Below are positions 16,525-25,886 of a stretch of DNA of 53,748 nucleotides, in pieces. The notes beneath the pieces are model-generated. The model was given only the letters and a program-made list of their open reading frames with translations, did no database searches and had not been told where the DNA came from. The stretch lies in the NCBI GenBank assembly GCA_900751755.1, contig CAADSP010000003.1, positions 1 through 53,748 of the forward strand, in the 5' to 3' direction. Both the position numbers and the translations under genes were made by a program. The stretch comes from an uncultured Collinsella sp. (GTDB lineage Bacteria > Actinomycetota > Coriobacteriia > Coriobacteriales > Coriobacteriaceae). Every line of letters begins with the position of its first letter. Position 1 is the first letter of the stretch.

Positions 16525-17262
16525 ATGGAACCTATCGCACACATACATACCGACCTGCCGCAGAAGTTCGGCATTCCGCGCAACAGCTTTTTGGCGCCTC
16601 ATCTGCAGGGACGCATCGTCTTTGAGCCGGAATTTGCCTCCAACGCAGCGGTTGAGGGCCTGGACTCCTTCTCTCACCTATGGCTGCTGTGGCGCTTCGA
16701 AAACGGAACGCCCGGCGGCACGACTAAGGACATAGCTGCCGATGCCAAGACGCAGGACAGGTCCGGCACCAATGCCAAGTGGTCGAAAACTGTGCGCCCG
16801 CCGCGTCTGGGCGGAGCCGAGCGCGTGGGCGTCTTTGCCACGCGCAGTCCGTTTCGCCCTAATCCCATCGGTCTCACCTGCGTTAAGCTCGACCGCGTGG
16901 AGCTTACCGACGACGGCCCCATCATCCATGTGCTGGGAGCAGATCTGCGCGACGGTACGCCCATCTACGACATTAAGCCCTACATTCCGTTTGCGGACTG
17001 TCACCCGGATGCGACCGGCGGCTGGATTGAGGATGCTCCGTGGCAAGAGCTCGATGTTGAGTTTCCGCAAGCGCTACAGGATATGGTCCCGCCCGCAAAG
17101 CTCCCCGGCTTGGTCGAAGTCCTTCGCCAAGACCCACGCCGCGCAGGCAGCAAGCACGAGCCAAACCGCATTTACCACTTGGCTTACGCCGGGCTCGACA
17201 TATCGTTTACGGTCGATGAAACCCAGCTAACCGTAGTCGCCGTCAACGACGCGCGAGACTAA
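16525..17262 (+). CDS. trmO: tRNA m6t6A37 methyltransferase TrmO (TsaA domain)
   Basis: The 245-residue product reads MEPIAHIHTDLPQKFGIPRN, contains LDSFSHLWLLWRF, and has the family hallmark RSPFRPNPIGLT. The motif DLRDGTPIYDIKPYIP follows. TrmO methylates N6 of t6A at position 37 of tRNA-Thr(GGU) using S-adenosylmethionine in the cytoplasm. The ATG at 16525 is chosen because conserved sequence begins there; an in-frame ATG at 16516 lies inside the TACAAT box. The longer upstream frame is antisense to the XRE gene and is not part of the protein. Confidence 0.93.
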   Translation: MEPIAHIHTDLPQKFGIPRNSFLAPHLQGRIVFEPEFASNAAVEGLDSFSHLWLLWRFENGTPGGTTKDIAADAKTQDRSGTNAKWSKTVRPPRLGGAERVGVFATRSPFRPNPIGLTCVKLDRVELTDDGPIIHVLGADLRDGTPIYDIKPYIPFADCHPDATGGWIEDAPWQELDVEFPQALQDMVPPAKLPGLVEVLRQDPRRAGSKHEPNRIYHLAYAGLDISFTVDETQLTVVAVNDARD

Positions 17263-17374
17263 CCAGCCATTCGCCCGCACCCGTCAAATTAAGCGCCAAA
17301 CCCCGCGCCAAAACCGCCCGTGCTGGTGGACAATAGCGCCTATCGAAACAGTCTACTTTGCACGGGGGTCCAGC

Positions 17375-18589
17375 ATGAAATACGACTTCACTTCAATCAT
17401 CGACCGCCACGGCATGGACTCCATCGCCGTTGACTCTTGGGGCGAGATCCCCGGTATGGCTCCGAACGCACCCGACGAGGGCTTCGACCGCATCCCCATG
17501 TGGGTGGCCGACATGAATTTTGCCACGGTGCCCACGGTCCAGGAACACATCATTCAGCGTGCCCAGCACCCCATGTTTGGCTACTTTAACCCGCGCGCTG
17601 AGTACTTCGATCGCATCATCGAATGGCAGAATCGCCGCAATGGCGTCGAAGGTTTGAGCCCTGAACATATCGGCTACGAAAACGGCGTGCTGGGCGGCGT
17701 CGTGTCGACGCTGCGCGCGTATGTCCAGCCGGGCGATGCGGTGCTGGTCCACAGCCCCACCTACATCGGCTTTACCAAGTCCATCGAGGCCGCGGGCTAT
17801 CGCATTGTCCACAGCCCGCTTAAACTCGACAACCGGGGCGTGTGGCGCATGGACTTTGAGGACATGGAGTGCAAACTCGCCCAAAACAACATCCATGCCG
17901 CGGTGTTCTGCTCGCCGCACAATCCCTGCGGCCGCGTATGGGAACGCGACGAGATCGAGCGCGCCATGGACATCTATCGCCAGCACGATTGCGTGGTGAT
18001 CTCGGACGAGATTTGGTCCGATATCATTCTGCCGGGTCACAAGCATATTCCGACGCAGTCGGTGAGCGAGGATGCCCGCATGCGCACGGTTGCCCTCTAT
18101 GCGCCGAGCAAGACGTTCAACCTGGCGGGCTTGGTCGGCAGCTACCACATCATCTATAACGAAACGCTGCGCGACCGCGTGTGTGCCGTGTCCAACAAGA
18201 CCCACTACAACGAGATGAATGTCCTCTCCATGCATGCGCTTATCGGTGCCTACCAGCCGCAAGGCTACGAGTGGCTGGACGAGCTCAACCAGGTGCTTGC
18301 CGGCAATATCGAGTACTTCTGCACGTATGCAAAAAAACATTGGAAGGGCGTCGCGTTTTCGCGTCCGCAGGGCACGTACATGGTGTTTCTGGACTGCACC
18401 GAGTGGTGCCGCGAGCATGGCCGCGATATTCAGTGGCTGCTCGACGAGGGGGCGCGCGTGGGCGTGGTGTATCGGGCCGCCCGTCTGTCCCGCGGCCCCT
18501 GCCACATTCGCGTGAATCTGGCGCTGCCGCTTTCGCGCGTAAAGGAAGCGTGCGACCGCCTGGACCGCTACGTTTTTAATGCACGGTAA
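17375..18589 (+). CDS. MalY/PatB-family PLP aminotransferase (cystathionine beta-lyase-like)
   Basis: This 404-residue fold-type I enzyme begins with a MalY/PatB-type N terminus (PMWVADMNF). It has the substrate-side NPCGRVW motif, SDEIWSDI for the PLP pyridine contact, and the Schiff-base lysine in APSKTFNLAGL. Family members cleave cystathionine or other S-linked cysteine derivatives to ammonia, pyruvate and a thiol. Some have regulatory side activities. The ATG at 17375 follows GGGGG, and GACAAT lies 41 bases upstream. No methionine or cysteine genes adjoin it, so the exact substrate is open. Confidence 0.92.
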   Translation: MKYDFTSIIDRHGMDSIAVDSWGEIPGMAPNAPDEGFDRIPMWVADMNFATVPTVQEHIIQRAQHPMFGYFNPRAEYFDRIIEWQNRRNGVEGLSPEHIGYENGVLGGVVSTLRAYVQPGDAVLVHSPTYIGFTKSIEAAGYRIVHSPLKLDNRGVWRMDFEDMECKLAQNNIHAAVFCSPHNPCGRVWERDEIERAMDIYRQHDCVVISDEIWSDIILPGHKHIPTQSVSEDARMRTVALYAPSKTFNLAGLVGSYHIIYNETLRDRVCAVSNKTHYNEMNVLSMHALIGAYQPQGYEWLDELNQVLAGNIEYFCTYAKKHWKGVAFSRPQGTYMVFLDCTEWCREHGRDIQWLLDEGARVGVVYRAARLSRGPCHIRVNLALPLSRVKEACDRLDRYVFNAR

Positions 18590-18599
18590 GTGAGCACTG

Positions 18600-18641
18600 C
18601 ATGTGGGGCCTTCTGCCAAGTCGGCTGGAAGGCCCCGCATG
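18600..18641 (+). terminator. hairpin after the aminotransferase gene
   Basis: ATGTGGGGCCTTC (18601-18613) pairs with GAAGGCCCCGCAT (18628-18640) with one G-T pair. There is no clear T run. Confidence 0.55.
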
Positions 18642-18733
18642 GTAAAACGTCTGTAACCATTGGGTGCTCGTGTGGTTTTGTTTGCTATTATCTTTAGCCA
18701 TTTCAGTCTGTAAACAGGATTGTCTGGAGCTCG

Positions 18734-19603
18734 ATGAAAAGACCCCGTCGCTCGGTTGCCATATCGTTGTTTGTTGCGCTTGCGGTGGCGAGTGCCTTTG
18801 TCGTAGCGATAGCTGGCTGTTCTGGGCGTAATGGCGAAGCCTCGACGTCTGCATCAAAAGGTCTGGACGCCTCGCAGGTCAAAGACGACGACCTCAAGAC
18901 GCTCAACGTCGGCAGCGACCTCTATCCACCGTTTGTGTATACCGACGAGTACGGCGATATCGTTGGCCTGGATGTTGAGATATTGACCGAGGCTTTGGCC
19001 CGCATTGGTTACAAACCAAAGTACCAGCTGATCGATTGGGAAAAGAAGAACGAGCTGCTGGCGAGCGGCGAACTCGATTGCGTCATGGGCAGCTTTAGCA
19101 TGACGGGTCGCGAAAACGAGTATCGTTGGGCCGGCCCGTACCTTGCGAGCCGCCAGGTGGTCGCGGTCGATCCCCAGAGCGATATCTACACGCTTGCGGA
19201 TCTTGAAGATAAGGTCGTGGCGGTCCAGTCCACCACCAAGCCCGAGGACATTTTGCTCAATCGTACAAATGAAAACGTTCCGCAGATCAAGGAACTCTAC
19301 AGCTTTTCGGACCGTTCATGCCTGAACCCGGCACTCGTCGAGGGCCTGGTCGACGCTATCGCCGCGCATGAGTCCTCGTTCCTCACCTACGAAAAAGACT
19401 ATGGTGTGACGTATCGTATTCTGGATGAGCCGCTGCTAGAGGTCGGTTTGGGCACCGCTTTCGATATCAACGATACGCGTGGCATCGACGTCAAGCTCAC
19501 TCATGCCTACCAGGAAATGCTTGCCGATGGCACCATGGAACGCCTGGTGTCAAAGTGCTTTGATGACCCTTCGCCATTTTTGAATATGGAGGGCCTGTCA
19601 TGA
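18734..19603 (+). CDS. amino-acid-type extracellular binding lipoprotein (SBP family 3)
   Basis: The 289-residue protein has a signal peptide and a lipobox ending AIAGCS (Cys29). It then has the family 3 solute-binding pattern (LNVGSDLYPPFVYTDEYGDI, split as LNVGSDLYPPF and VYTDEYGDI, then VGLDVEILTEALARIGY). GELDCVMGSFSMTGRE and a hinge-like region follow. No ABC permease or ATPase is nearby. Its TGA overlaps the ATG of the following hybrid kinase as ATGA. The likely role is therefore to bind an amino acid or similar ligand and present it to the kinase, not transport. TGGAG precedes its ATG, and a TATTAT box lies at 18686-18691. Confidence 0.92.
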   Translation: MKRPRRSVAISLFVALAVASAFVVAIAGCSGRNGEASTSASKGLDASQVKDDDLKTLNVGSDLYPPFVYTDEYGDIVGLDVEILTEALARIGYKPKYQLIDWEKKNELLASGELDCVMGSFSMTGRENEYRWAGPYLASRQVVAVDPQSDIYTLADLEDKVVAVQSTTKPEDILLNRTNENVPQIKELYSFSDRSCLNPALVEGLVDAIAAHESSFLTYEKDYGVTYRILDEPLLEVGLGTAFDINDTRGIDVKLTHAYQEMLADGTMERLVSKCFDDPSPFLNMEGLS

Positions 19604-21792
19604 TCGATGCACCCGACCACGCCGCTCAGGAGCGGGGCAATCGTTCGGCAGGGGTATGGCTCCTTGTCGCTCTGCTGGGGATAGCGCTCTCGGTTGTTGC
19701 CGGCATGATGAGCTACGGTTACATGACGGCCCAAGCCGAGCAGCGCTTTGCCGACGTTGTCGATTACGTGGCGACGCAGAGCCTTTCCTACGATGCATTC
19801 AATAGCGCCTATACGACCAAAAACCCGATTCGCGTTATGGAGATCGCAGGAGAGACGGCGCGCGATATGGAGCGCGACGGTTCGGTGGATAACGCCATGT
19901 TGGAGCAATATGCTGACCAGTTCAACGTGAGTGCACTGATCGTGACGGACGCATCAGGCAATTTGGTGTCCGAGTCCTCGACGGATGGCGTGGGCTACGA
20001 GTCGCTCGCTACGTATCTCAAGGAAGCACCCGTGCTGGAGGTGGCAGCCCATCCGCTTAAGTCCTATACCGCCCGCATTACGCTTTCGGATGATTCGGTC
20101 GCAGACATTGGCTGCGTAACCCGGCAGGATGACGAGGGCATCGTTATCGCGGTAAGGCATCAGAGCGCGAAGGCGGTTGCAAGCAATACACTCAAACTGC
20201 AGAGCTTGCTTGATGGCTATGAAACCATCGATAGCGGCAATATCGTGATCGAAAGCGACGGCAAGGTCGTTGCGACCAATGCCGTTGAACCCACCGTATT
20301 GGGCGTGTTCGATCTGCCTGCGACGGATGTCTTCATTGTCGACGGTATTAAGGATCGATGCCTGGCTGGTAAGGTCAGATTGGTTAACGCCGACGGCGAG
20401 TGGTATTTGGGCACATTTGGAAAAGCGCACAAATTCTATGTGTACACCTATGCCTCGGCGCAGCGCTACTTTGAGGTCGCCGCGGCTGTTGCCGCCGGCG
20501 TGCTGGTGCTCTACGGCGGTGTTGTAGCCGTTGTTGTGACGGTGCGTCGCCGCGCTGATCGTCGACGTTTGACGGACTTGCTGCAGCAGGAGCGCGACTA
20601 TGGCGACAAGCTGGCAAAGGCGGCGCGTGAGGCCTCGTCTGCCAACTCGGCAAAGACGGAGTTTCTGCGTCGCATGAGCCACGATCTGCGCACGCCCATC
20701 AACGGCATTCGCGGCATGGTCGAGGTCGGCGATGCCAATGCGGACGATCTGCAAAAGCAGACCGAGTGCCGCTCAAAAATCTGGACAGCATCGGGACTGC
20801 TGCTCGACCTTGCCAACGAGGCCCTGGATATGAGTCGCCTGGAGAGCGGACAGGTCGATTTGGAGCTTGTTCCCATAAATTTGGCGACCCTCAACCACGA
20901 GGTGCGCGATATTCTGGAGCGCCAGGCCGAGGAGCGTCTGGTGACAATTATCTGCGACCAGCAGACCCTTAATCATCCCTATGCTCGGGTGAGCGTGACG
21001 CACCTCAAGCGCTTGTTGCTCAATATTGCCGGCAATGCCGTCAAGTACAACCGCCAGGGCGGCTATGTTCGCCTGGTGTGCCGCGAGGTGGAGCCAGCGG
21101 ATGGCGCCCCTGTCTATGAATACACGATCGCCGACAACGGTATTGGCATGAGCGAGGAGTTCCAACAGCACCTCTACGAGCCGTTTTGCCGCGAGGAGCA
21201 ACAGGTGGAAGGCGCCTCATCGGGAACTGGCCTGGGCGCGCCTATCGCAAAACAGTTAGTCGAGCTTATGGGCGGAACCATGAGTTTTACGAGCGTCTTG
21301 GGGCAGGGGACGACGTTTACCATCCGCCTGCCGTTCGAGAAATGCAAACGCTCCGAGATTCCTCAGACAATGCGCGCGGATGCGGGCGATGGCGATGCAC
21401 TCCAGGGCTTGCGCATTTTGCTCGTAGAGGATAACGATCTGAATGCCGAGATTGCGCAGTTTACGCTCGGCCGTGCCGGTGCCGTCGTGACGCATGCTAA
21501 GGATGGTGAGTCTGCCGTCGAGGCGTTTGCCGCGAGCGCACCGCACGAGTATGACGTGGTGCTGATGGACATCATGATGCCTGGCATCGATGGCCTTGAG
21601 GCCACGCGTCGGATACGAGCACTCGATCGCGAGGATGCCGCGACCACGCCGATTATCGCCGTGAGTGCCAACGCCTTTGCCGACGACCGCAGGCTTTCGC
21701 GTGAGGCGGGCATGGATGCGCACCTGAGTAAACCCGTGAGCTCGCAGGAGCTCGTTGAGGCGCTTGCGCACATAGCTGCCGACGCTTCATAA
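19600..21792 (+). CDS. hybrid sensor histidine kinase with C-terminal receiver
   Basis: The 730-residue protein has transmembrane helices at about 21-44 and 292-315 enclosing roughly 245 extracytoplasmic residues of Cache-like character. The HisKA box is RRMSHDLRTPINGIRG with phospho-His361. The ATPase domain shows N box NIAGNAVKYNRQG, G1 box DNGIGM and G2 box GTGLGAPIA. The C-terminal receiver begins ILLVEDNDLNAEI and has phospho-Asp657 in VVLMDIMMPG. Translation is coupled to the binding lipoprotein through ATGA. No output domain or separate regulator follows, so phosphotransfer must go to a distant partner. It resembles the kinase half of the fused protein at 22385-25180. Confidence 0.95.
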   Translation: MIDAPDHAAQERGNRSAGVWLLVALLGIALSVVAGMMSYGYMTAQAEQRFADVVDYVATQSLSYDAFNSAYTTKNPIRVMEIAGETARDMERDGSVDNAMLEQYADQFNVSALIVTDASGNLVSESSTDGVGYESLATYLKEAPVLEVAAHPLKSYTARITLSDDSVADIGCVTRQDDEGIVIAVRHQSAKAVASNTLKLQSLLDGYETIDSGNIVIESDGKVVATNAVEPTVLGVFDLPATDVFIVDGIKDRCLAGKVRLVNADGEWYLGTFGKAHKFYVYTYASAQRYFEVAAAVAAGVLVLYGGVVAVVVTVRRRADRRRLTDLLQQERDYGDKLAKAAREASSANSAKTEFLRRMSHDLRTPINGIRGMVEVGDANADDLQKQTECRSKIWTASGLLLDLANEALDMSRLESGQVDLELVPINLATLNHEVRDILERQAEERLVTIICDQQTLNHPYARVSVTHLKRLLLNIAGNAVKYNRQGGYVRLVCREVEPADGAPVYEYTIADNGIGMSEEFQQHLYEPFCREEQQVEGASSGTGLGAPIAKQLVELMGGTMSFTSVLGQGTTFTIRLPFEKCKRSEIPQTMRADAGDGDALQGLRILLVEDNDLNAEIAQFTLGRAGAVVTHAKDGESAVEAFAASAPHEYDVVLMDIMMPGIDGLEATRRIRALDREDAATTPIIAVSANAFADDRRLSREAGMDAHLSKPVSSQELVEALAHIAADAS

Positions 21793-21794
21793 GC

Positions 21795-21834
21795 ATATGG
21801 CCCGGTTCCAAGGTGGGTTGGAACCGGGCCATAT
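21795..21834. terminator. bidirectional 17-base-pair hairpin between convergent genes
   Basis: ATATGGCCCGGTTCCAA (21795-21811) pairs exactly with TTGGAACCGGGCCATAT (21818-21834) across a six-base loop. It separates two convergent genes. Confidence 0.8.
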
Positions 21835-21862
21835 TGCTATTTGTGAGTTTTGCTTTTGAGGC

Positions 21863-22342
21863 TTACTTTTCTTGAATCTGCTTGCCGCAGAGATGCTCAA
21901 TCGTAATCTCGTAGAGCTGGACGCCCTTAATGTCCTTGGCGATTTCCTCTTCGACCTCCTCGGCAGAAGGGTAGTACTTAAGGGCGAGCTGGCGGACTTT
22001 GTCCTCGATAAACGCGGGGGTGTCATTCGCCAGGCGACAGCGGCCAAAGACCACGGTACTCATAACGTAGGGAGCCCAGTCACCGTCCTTGTACCACTCG
22101 TTGTCGTAAACGGTAAAGCAGACCTTGTCATCGCGCTTGAGTGCGTCGACCTTGTGGCCGGCCTTGGCGCCATGGAAATAAATCTTGTCGTGCTCGGCGT
22201 CGAAGAAGTAGTTGACGGGAATGGCGTACGGGTAGCCATCGTCGCCGTTGACGGCAAAGACGCCGCGCTTGCAGGTGGCGAGCAGTTCGCGCGCTTCCTC
22301 GTCAGTGATGGCGCGTTTCTTTCGACGTAAGGGCCTAAACAT
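21863..22342 (-). CDS. pyridoxamine 5'-phosphate oxidase-fold flavoprotein
   Basis: The 159-residue product starts at ATG 22342, preceded by AAAGGAAG. The sequence contains LATCKRGVFAVNGDDGYPYAIP, split as LATCKRGVFAV and NGDDGYPYAIP, then VNYFFD, KIYFHGAKAGHKVDAL and KVCFTVYD. This is the typical order for the NimA/PNPOx-like split-barrel FMN family. Such proteins bind FMN or heme and often reduce nitro or quinone compounds; the true substrate cannot be assigned. It lies 42 bases downstream of the fused sensor kinase on the same strand. Confidence 0.88.
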   Translation of the reverse strand: MFRPLRRKKRAITDEEARELLATCKRGVFAVNGDDGYPYAIPVNYFFDAEHDKIYFHGAKAGHKVDALKRDDKVCFTVYDNEWYKDGDWAPYVMSTVVFGRCRLANDTPAFIEDKVRQLALKYYPSAEEVEEEIAKDIKGVQLYEITIEHLCGKQIQEK

Positions 22343-22384
22343 CGTTGGCTTCCTTTCTGGTCGTGCGTGGTTGTTGAGCACAAA

Positions 22385-25180
22385 CTATAGCGAAACAGCT
22401 CCGTTTTTCTTGATGCGGGCGAGTATGTTTTTGAGCTTATTAAAGTCGAGCGGTTTGGACAGATGGGCGTTCATGCCGGTGTCGTGTGCCGCCTTGGCGT
22501 CTTCGGCAAAGGCGTTGGCGGTGAGCGCGATGATGGGGATATCGGCTGCATCGACCTTCTCGCTCAGGCGAATCGCGCGGGTTGCCTCGTAACCGTCCAT
22601 GTCCGGCATCATAATGTCCATCAGGATCGCATCGAAGCTGCCGGCGGGACGGCCAACGTATAGGTCGACCGCTTCGTTGCCATCGGCGGCGCGAGTTACG
22701 ACAATGCCTTCGCTTTCGAGCAGCGCCTGGGCAATCTCGGCATTGAGCTCGTTATCTTCTGCCAAAAGAACGTTCATGCCGGCAAGCGAGCAGCTGTCTG
22801 CTTGCTCGTCCGCGCGCTCTCTTGCCTGAGGGTCTTTGTCGATATCGAGCGGAATCTGGACGTTGAACGTACTCCCCACGCCAACCTCACTCGAAATCTC
22901 AATCGTGCCGCCCATCAGTTCAATAAGCGACTTGACGATTGGCATGCCCATGCCGGTTCCTTGGAACTTGCTGCGCGCATCGTCACCTTCTTGGGCAAAC
23001 GGCTCGTAGATATGCTTTAAAAACTTGGGAGTCATACCAATGCCGGTATCCGAAACGCTAAAGCAAAAGAGCGCGCGCCCGTTATCGAGTGGCTTGGTCT
23101 TTGAGCTAAAGGTGACGGAGCCGCCGTGCTTGTTGTACTTAATGCTGTTGTCTAACAGGTTGATCATGATCTGTCGGATATGGGTAGGACTGCCGATCAT
23201 GTATGGCCCCGTGGCGTACGGCAGACTATTGTCCTGCATTGTGATGCCGTTACTGGACGCGCGGAGCTTGCACAGAACCAGCGTATCGTCACAGAGCTCT
23301 TTGAGGTTAAAAGGCGCATGCTCCAGTGTTAGCTTGCGGTCTTCGATTTTGCCCATCTCGAGGATGTCGTTGATCAGCGAGAGCAGGTGATTGGCGGCAA
23401 CGCGCGCCTTGGCACGGCTCTCGCGGGCGACCTGGATATCGCCTTCCTTCAATTCCTCGATCTCGATAAGGCCCAGGATGCCGTTGAGCGGCGTACGGAT
23501 GTCGTGGCTCATGCGCGTGAGGAATGCCGTCTTAGCGGCATCGGCTTTTTTGCGCTCGGTCCGAGCGCGTACGAGCGCCCAGATGAGCAGGACGATGCCG
23601 ACCGACAACACACCGATGAGGACAGCTGCAACGGCGGCGCGGTTGCGATAAAGGAATTGAAGCGTGTTGGATTCCTGGGCCGTGTACGACGTGGATGAGT
23701 AATTGCTTGCGGAGAGCGATTCTCCGGCATTGATGATGCCCTTGTTGATGATTCCCAGCAGCTCGGGCCTTCCGCGCGAAATCCAGCACGAGAGCTCACA
23801 GGTGTCAGGGAGCTCGGCCGTCTCGCAGTCCTCGAGATCATAACGGTCGCCGATGGTTTTTACGCGTGAACTGGGGGCGAGGATGCAGTGCACCGTTCCC
23901 TTCCTGAGGGCGTCGAACGCTTCATCGTCGGATCGGTATTCGGTCACGGTCGCTGTGGGGAACAGACTTTCAAGTACATTTTGGTTGATAAACGATGATT
24001 TGGTGCAGGCGATGTTCTGAAGGTCTTTGTTCAGGTTGCCGCCGGTGTGGATGGCGGTGAGGGACACGGTTCCCAACGATACCGACTGCACAACGCCAGA
24101 TTGCTCGGCAAACCAGTAATCTCGGTATACCGGCAGCGCAGCGTCGATGCTTCCCTTTGACAGGGCCTTTGACATCATCTTGTAGCTATCAAAGGCGACG
24201 GTTTTGACCGTAATGCCAAATTTATCGTGCAACGTCGTCGCAAGCGATGCGAGCGAGCCTTCCATTTTGCCGTCTTCGTCTTCGTTGCAGTAGGGGAGTT
24301 TGCCCGTAATGTAGCCAAGCGTGATGGTGTTGTCATTTGCTTTGAGCCAGGAACGTTCGGGGCCGTTGAGCGATGATGAACCGCTGTTTTGGGCCGAGTA
24401 GTTAGATTTGACTTCGTCGATATAGCGTGGGTTGACGCGGGCGATTGCCGACATGGCGGCATTGATGTCGTCCATCAGGTCGGGGCGGCTTTTGGGGACG
24501 GCAAAATAGTAATCACTCGAGCCAACGTAGAACATGGGGGAGGCATCGGGCGACGAAATGGTGTCGTTCATGATGACGGCATCGACTTCGTCGTTTGCGA
24601 GTGCGTCAAAGAGCATGGATCCCCCGTCATACTCCCTGTATGTGCAGGTAATACCTTCGTTGGCGAGCCACTGCTGGCCAACGAAGGTTTGCATAACGTC
24701 GGGGTTGTAGCCGATGGTAAGGCCTTGGAGCGCTTGGGGGTCGCCCTTGGCCAGATCGTCGCGATCGGGCTTGGCGTAGATGTAGTAGCGCTCGGTGCCC
24801 TCGGGGTTCGAGGAAAAGAGCAGCTTTTGGGCGCGTTCCTCGGAGTAGGAGATGTTGGGCATGAGGTCGATCTCGCCTGCCTCGAGCATGTCCATAAGCT
24901 CGGTGAAGGTGCCGGAGACGTATTCGTACCGCCAGCCGGGCGTGTAGTACGACAGGGTCTGGAGGTACTCGTAGCCCCATCCCGAGAGACGCTCCCCGGG
25001 GGTGCCGTTCTGGAAGCCTTCGCTGTTGACGAGCCAACCAACGCGGACCGTTTTGACTTGCTGACTAGAGTCATCGGCAAAAGCCTGGACAGGCGCGATA
25101 GAACTTAGTACGGCAAGCGCGGCAAGCACAATGGCCAGAGCGCGATATATAACTGAACGAAGGACAGTGGCAGCTCTCAC
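22385..25180 (-). CDS. BvgS-like hybrid kinase with two fused binding-protein domains
   Basis: The product has about 931 residues. GTG 25180 is preferred because AGGA lies six bases upstream; TTG 25186 is also possible. After a signal/anchor segment, residues about 45-265 and 285-490 form two family 3 solute-binding domains (VRVGWLVNSEGF; ITLGYITGKLPYCNEDEDG). A transmembrane helix at about 520-545 leads into HisKA (RMSHDIRTPLNGILG, phospho-His559), an ATPase domain (LLDNSIKYNKHGG, DTGIGM, GTGMGMPI) and a receiver (VLLAEDNELNAEI, phospho-Asp855). This is the BvgS-type order with venus-flytrap sensors in one chain. No Hpt or output domain is present. Compare the neighbouring pair at 18734-21792. 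Confidence 0.94.
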   Translation of the reverse strand: MRAATVLRSVIYRALAIVLAALAVLSSIAPVQAFADDSSQQVKTVRVGWLVNSEGFQNGTPGERLSGWGYEYLQTLSYYTPGWRYEYVSGTFTELMDMLEAGEIDLMPNISYSEERAQKLLFSSNPEGTERYYIYAKPDRDDLAKGDPQALQGLTIGYNPDVMQTFVGQQWLANEGITCTYREYDGGSMLFDALANDEVDAVIMNDTISSPDASPMFYVGSSDYYFAVPKSRPDLMDDINAAMSAIARVNPRYIDEVKSNYSAQNSGSSSLNGPERSWLKANDNTITLGYITGKLPYCNEDEDGKMEGSLASLATTLHDKFGITVKTVAFDSYKMMSKALSKGSIDAALPVYRDYWFAEQSGVVQSVSLGTVSLTAIHTGGNLNKDLQNIACTKSSFINQNVLESLFPTATVTEYRSDDEAFDALRKGTVHCILAPSSRVKTIGDRYDLEDCETAELPDTCELSCWISRGRPELLGIINKGIINAGESLSASNYSSTSYTAQESNTLQFLYRNRAAVAAVLIGVLSVGIVLLIWALVRARTERKKADAAKTAFLTRMSHDIRTPLNGILGLIEIEELKEGDIQVARESRAKARVAANHLLSLINDILEMGKIEDRKLTLEHAPFNLKELCDDTLVLCKLRASSNGITMQDNSLPYATGPYMIGSPTHIRQIMINLLDNSIKYNKHGGSVTFSSKTKPLDNGRALFCFSVSDTGIGMTPKFLKHIYEPFAQEGDDARSKFQGTGMGMPIVKSLIELMGGTIEISSEVGVGSTFNVQIPLDIDKDPQARERADEQADSCSLAGMNVLLAEDNELNAEIAQALLESEGIVVTRAADGNEAVDLYVGRPAGSFDAILMDIMMPDMDGYEATRAIRLSEKVDAADIPIIALTANAFAEDAKAAHDTGMNAHLSKPLDFNKLKNILARIKKNGAVSL

Positions 25181-25272
25181 ATGCAATCCTAACGAATCGA
25201 GACATTACCGCACAAGGATACCAGCTCAACCTGCCCAGTCGGCAGCTGCACCGCTAAACGCTCCCGCCCGGC

Positions 25273-25356
25273 AGTCATTGGGGACGTTCTTAAACGACTA
25301 GCCATTGGGGACGTTCTTGTTTGACTAGTCATTTAAGAACGTCCCCAATGACTAGT
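25273..25356. repeat. R1 hairpin repeat, tandem-type copy 3
   Basis: AGTCATTGGGGACGTTCTT occurs, then GCCATTGGGGACGTTCTT in the same direction, then the inverted half AAGAACGTCCCCAATGACTA. One half-unit is therefore duplicated relative to the other copies. Confidence 0.85.
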
Positions 25357-25378
25357 TTCGTTTGCGGGGGAGGCGTGG

Positions 25379-25384
25379 GACAAT
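25379..25384 (+). promoter_or_regulatory. -10-like GACAAT upstream of ion-channel gene
   Basis: GTGGGACAATA shares its context with boxes before the RlmA-like gene (39898), rsmJ (47192) and the aminotransferase (17329). It lies 41 bases before the start codon. Confidence 0.4.
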
Positions 25385-25425
25385 ACCGAGCGAATGTGAT
25401 TGGGCGTCTGGGAAAAGGGGTCGCG

Positions 25426-25851
25426 ATGAACAGGTTAAGGACGCTTGCCGATGTGCTGCGACAGGCTGGCTTTGCACGCATCACGGGCCTGTTTCTTATC
25501 TTCTACCTGCTGTGCTCAACGGCTGTCTGGCTGTCCGAGCCCACGACCCTTACGTTTGGCGATGGACTCTGGTTTAGCTTCGAGACGGTCTCGACCATCG
25601 GCTTTGGTGACATTCCGGCCGAGACACCGGTTGCCCGCGCCATTACCGTCATTCTGAGCGTCATCAGCATCTTCTACATCGCCATGCTCACGGGCGTGGC
25701 GGTGAACTACTGCAATACGCTTATCAAGATGCGTCAAAAGGACACCATGGCGCGTTTTATGGACGATCTTGAGCATTTGGAAGAGCTCGATCGCGACCAG
25801 CTCGCCGATCTGTCGCGCCGCGTGCGCGAATATCGGCGCCGCCAACGCTAG
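25426..25851 (+). CDS. two-helix potassium-channel-like protein
   Basis: The 141-residue product starts at ATG 25426 after GGAAAAGGGG. Two hydrophobic helices (ITGLFLIFYLLCSTAVWL and ITVILSVISIFYIAMLTGVA) flank a pore loop with the filter TIGFGD, which is close to the TVGYGD/TVGFGD of K+ channels. The C terminus is a short charged helix. It fits the Ion_trans_2 fold and should form a tetrameric K+-selective pore. No RCK domain is attached. The next gene follows after 35 bases and may share its transcript. The longer frame upstream runs through the R1 repeat and is not coding. Confidence 0.9.
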   Translation: MNRLRTLADVLRQAGFARITGLFLIFYLLCSTAVWLSEPTTLTFGDGLWFSFETVSTIGFGDIPAETPVARAITVILSVISIFYIAMLTGVAVNYCNTLIKMRQKDTMARFMDDLEHLEELDRDQLADLSRRVREYRRRQR

Positions 25852-25886
25852 AGCGGGCGCCGCACGTCACAACAGGGGGACTGAAT

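Noticed and set aside
17393..18640. 415-codon minus-strand ORF opposite the aminotransferase
   Set aside because: Shadow frame; the plus-strand gene has complete PLP enzyme motifs.
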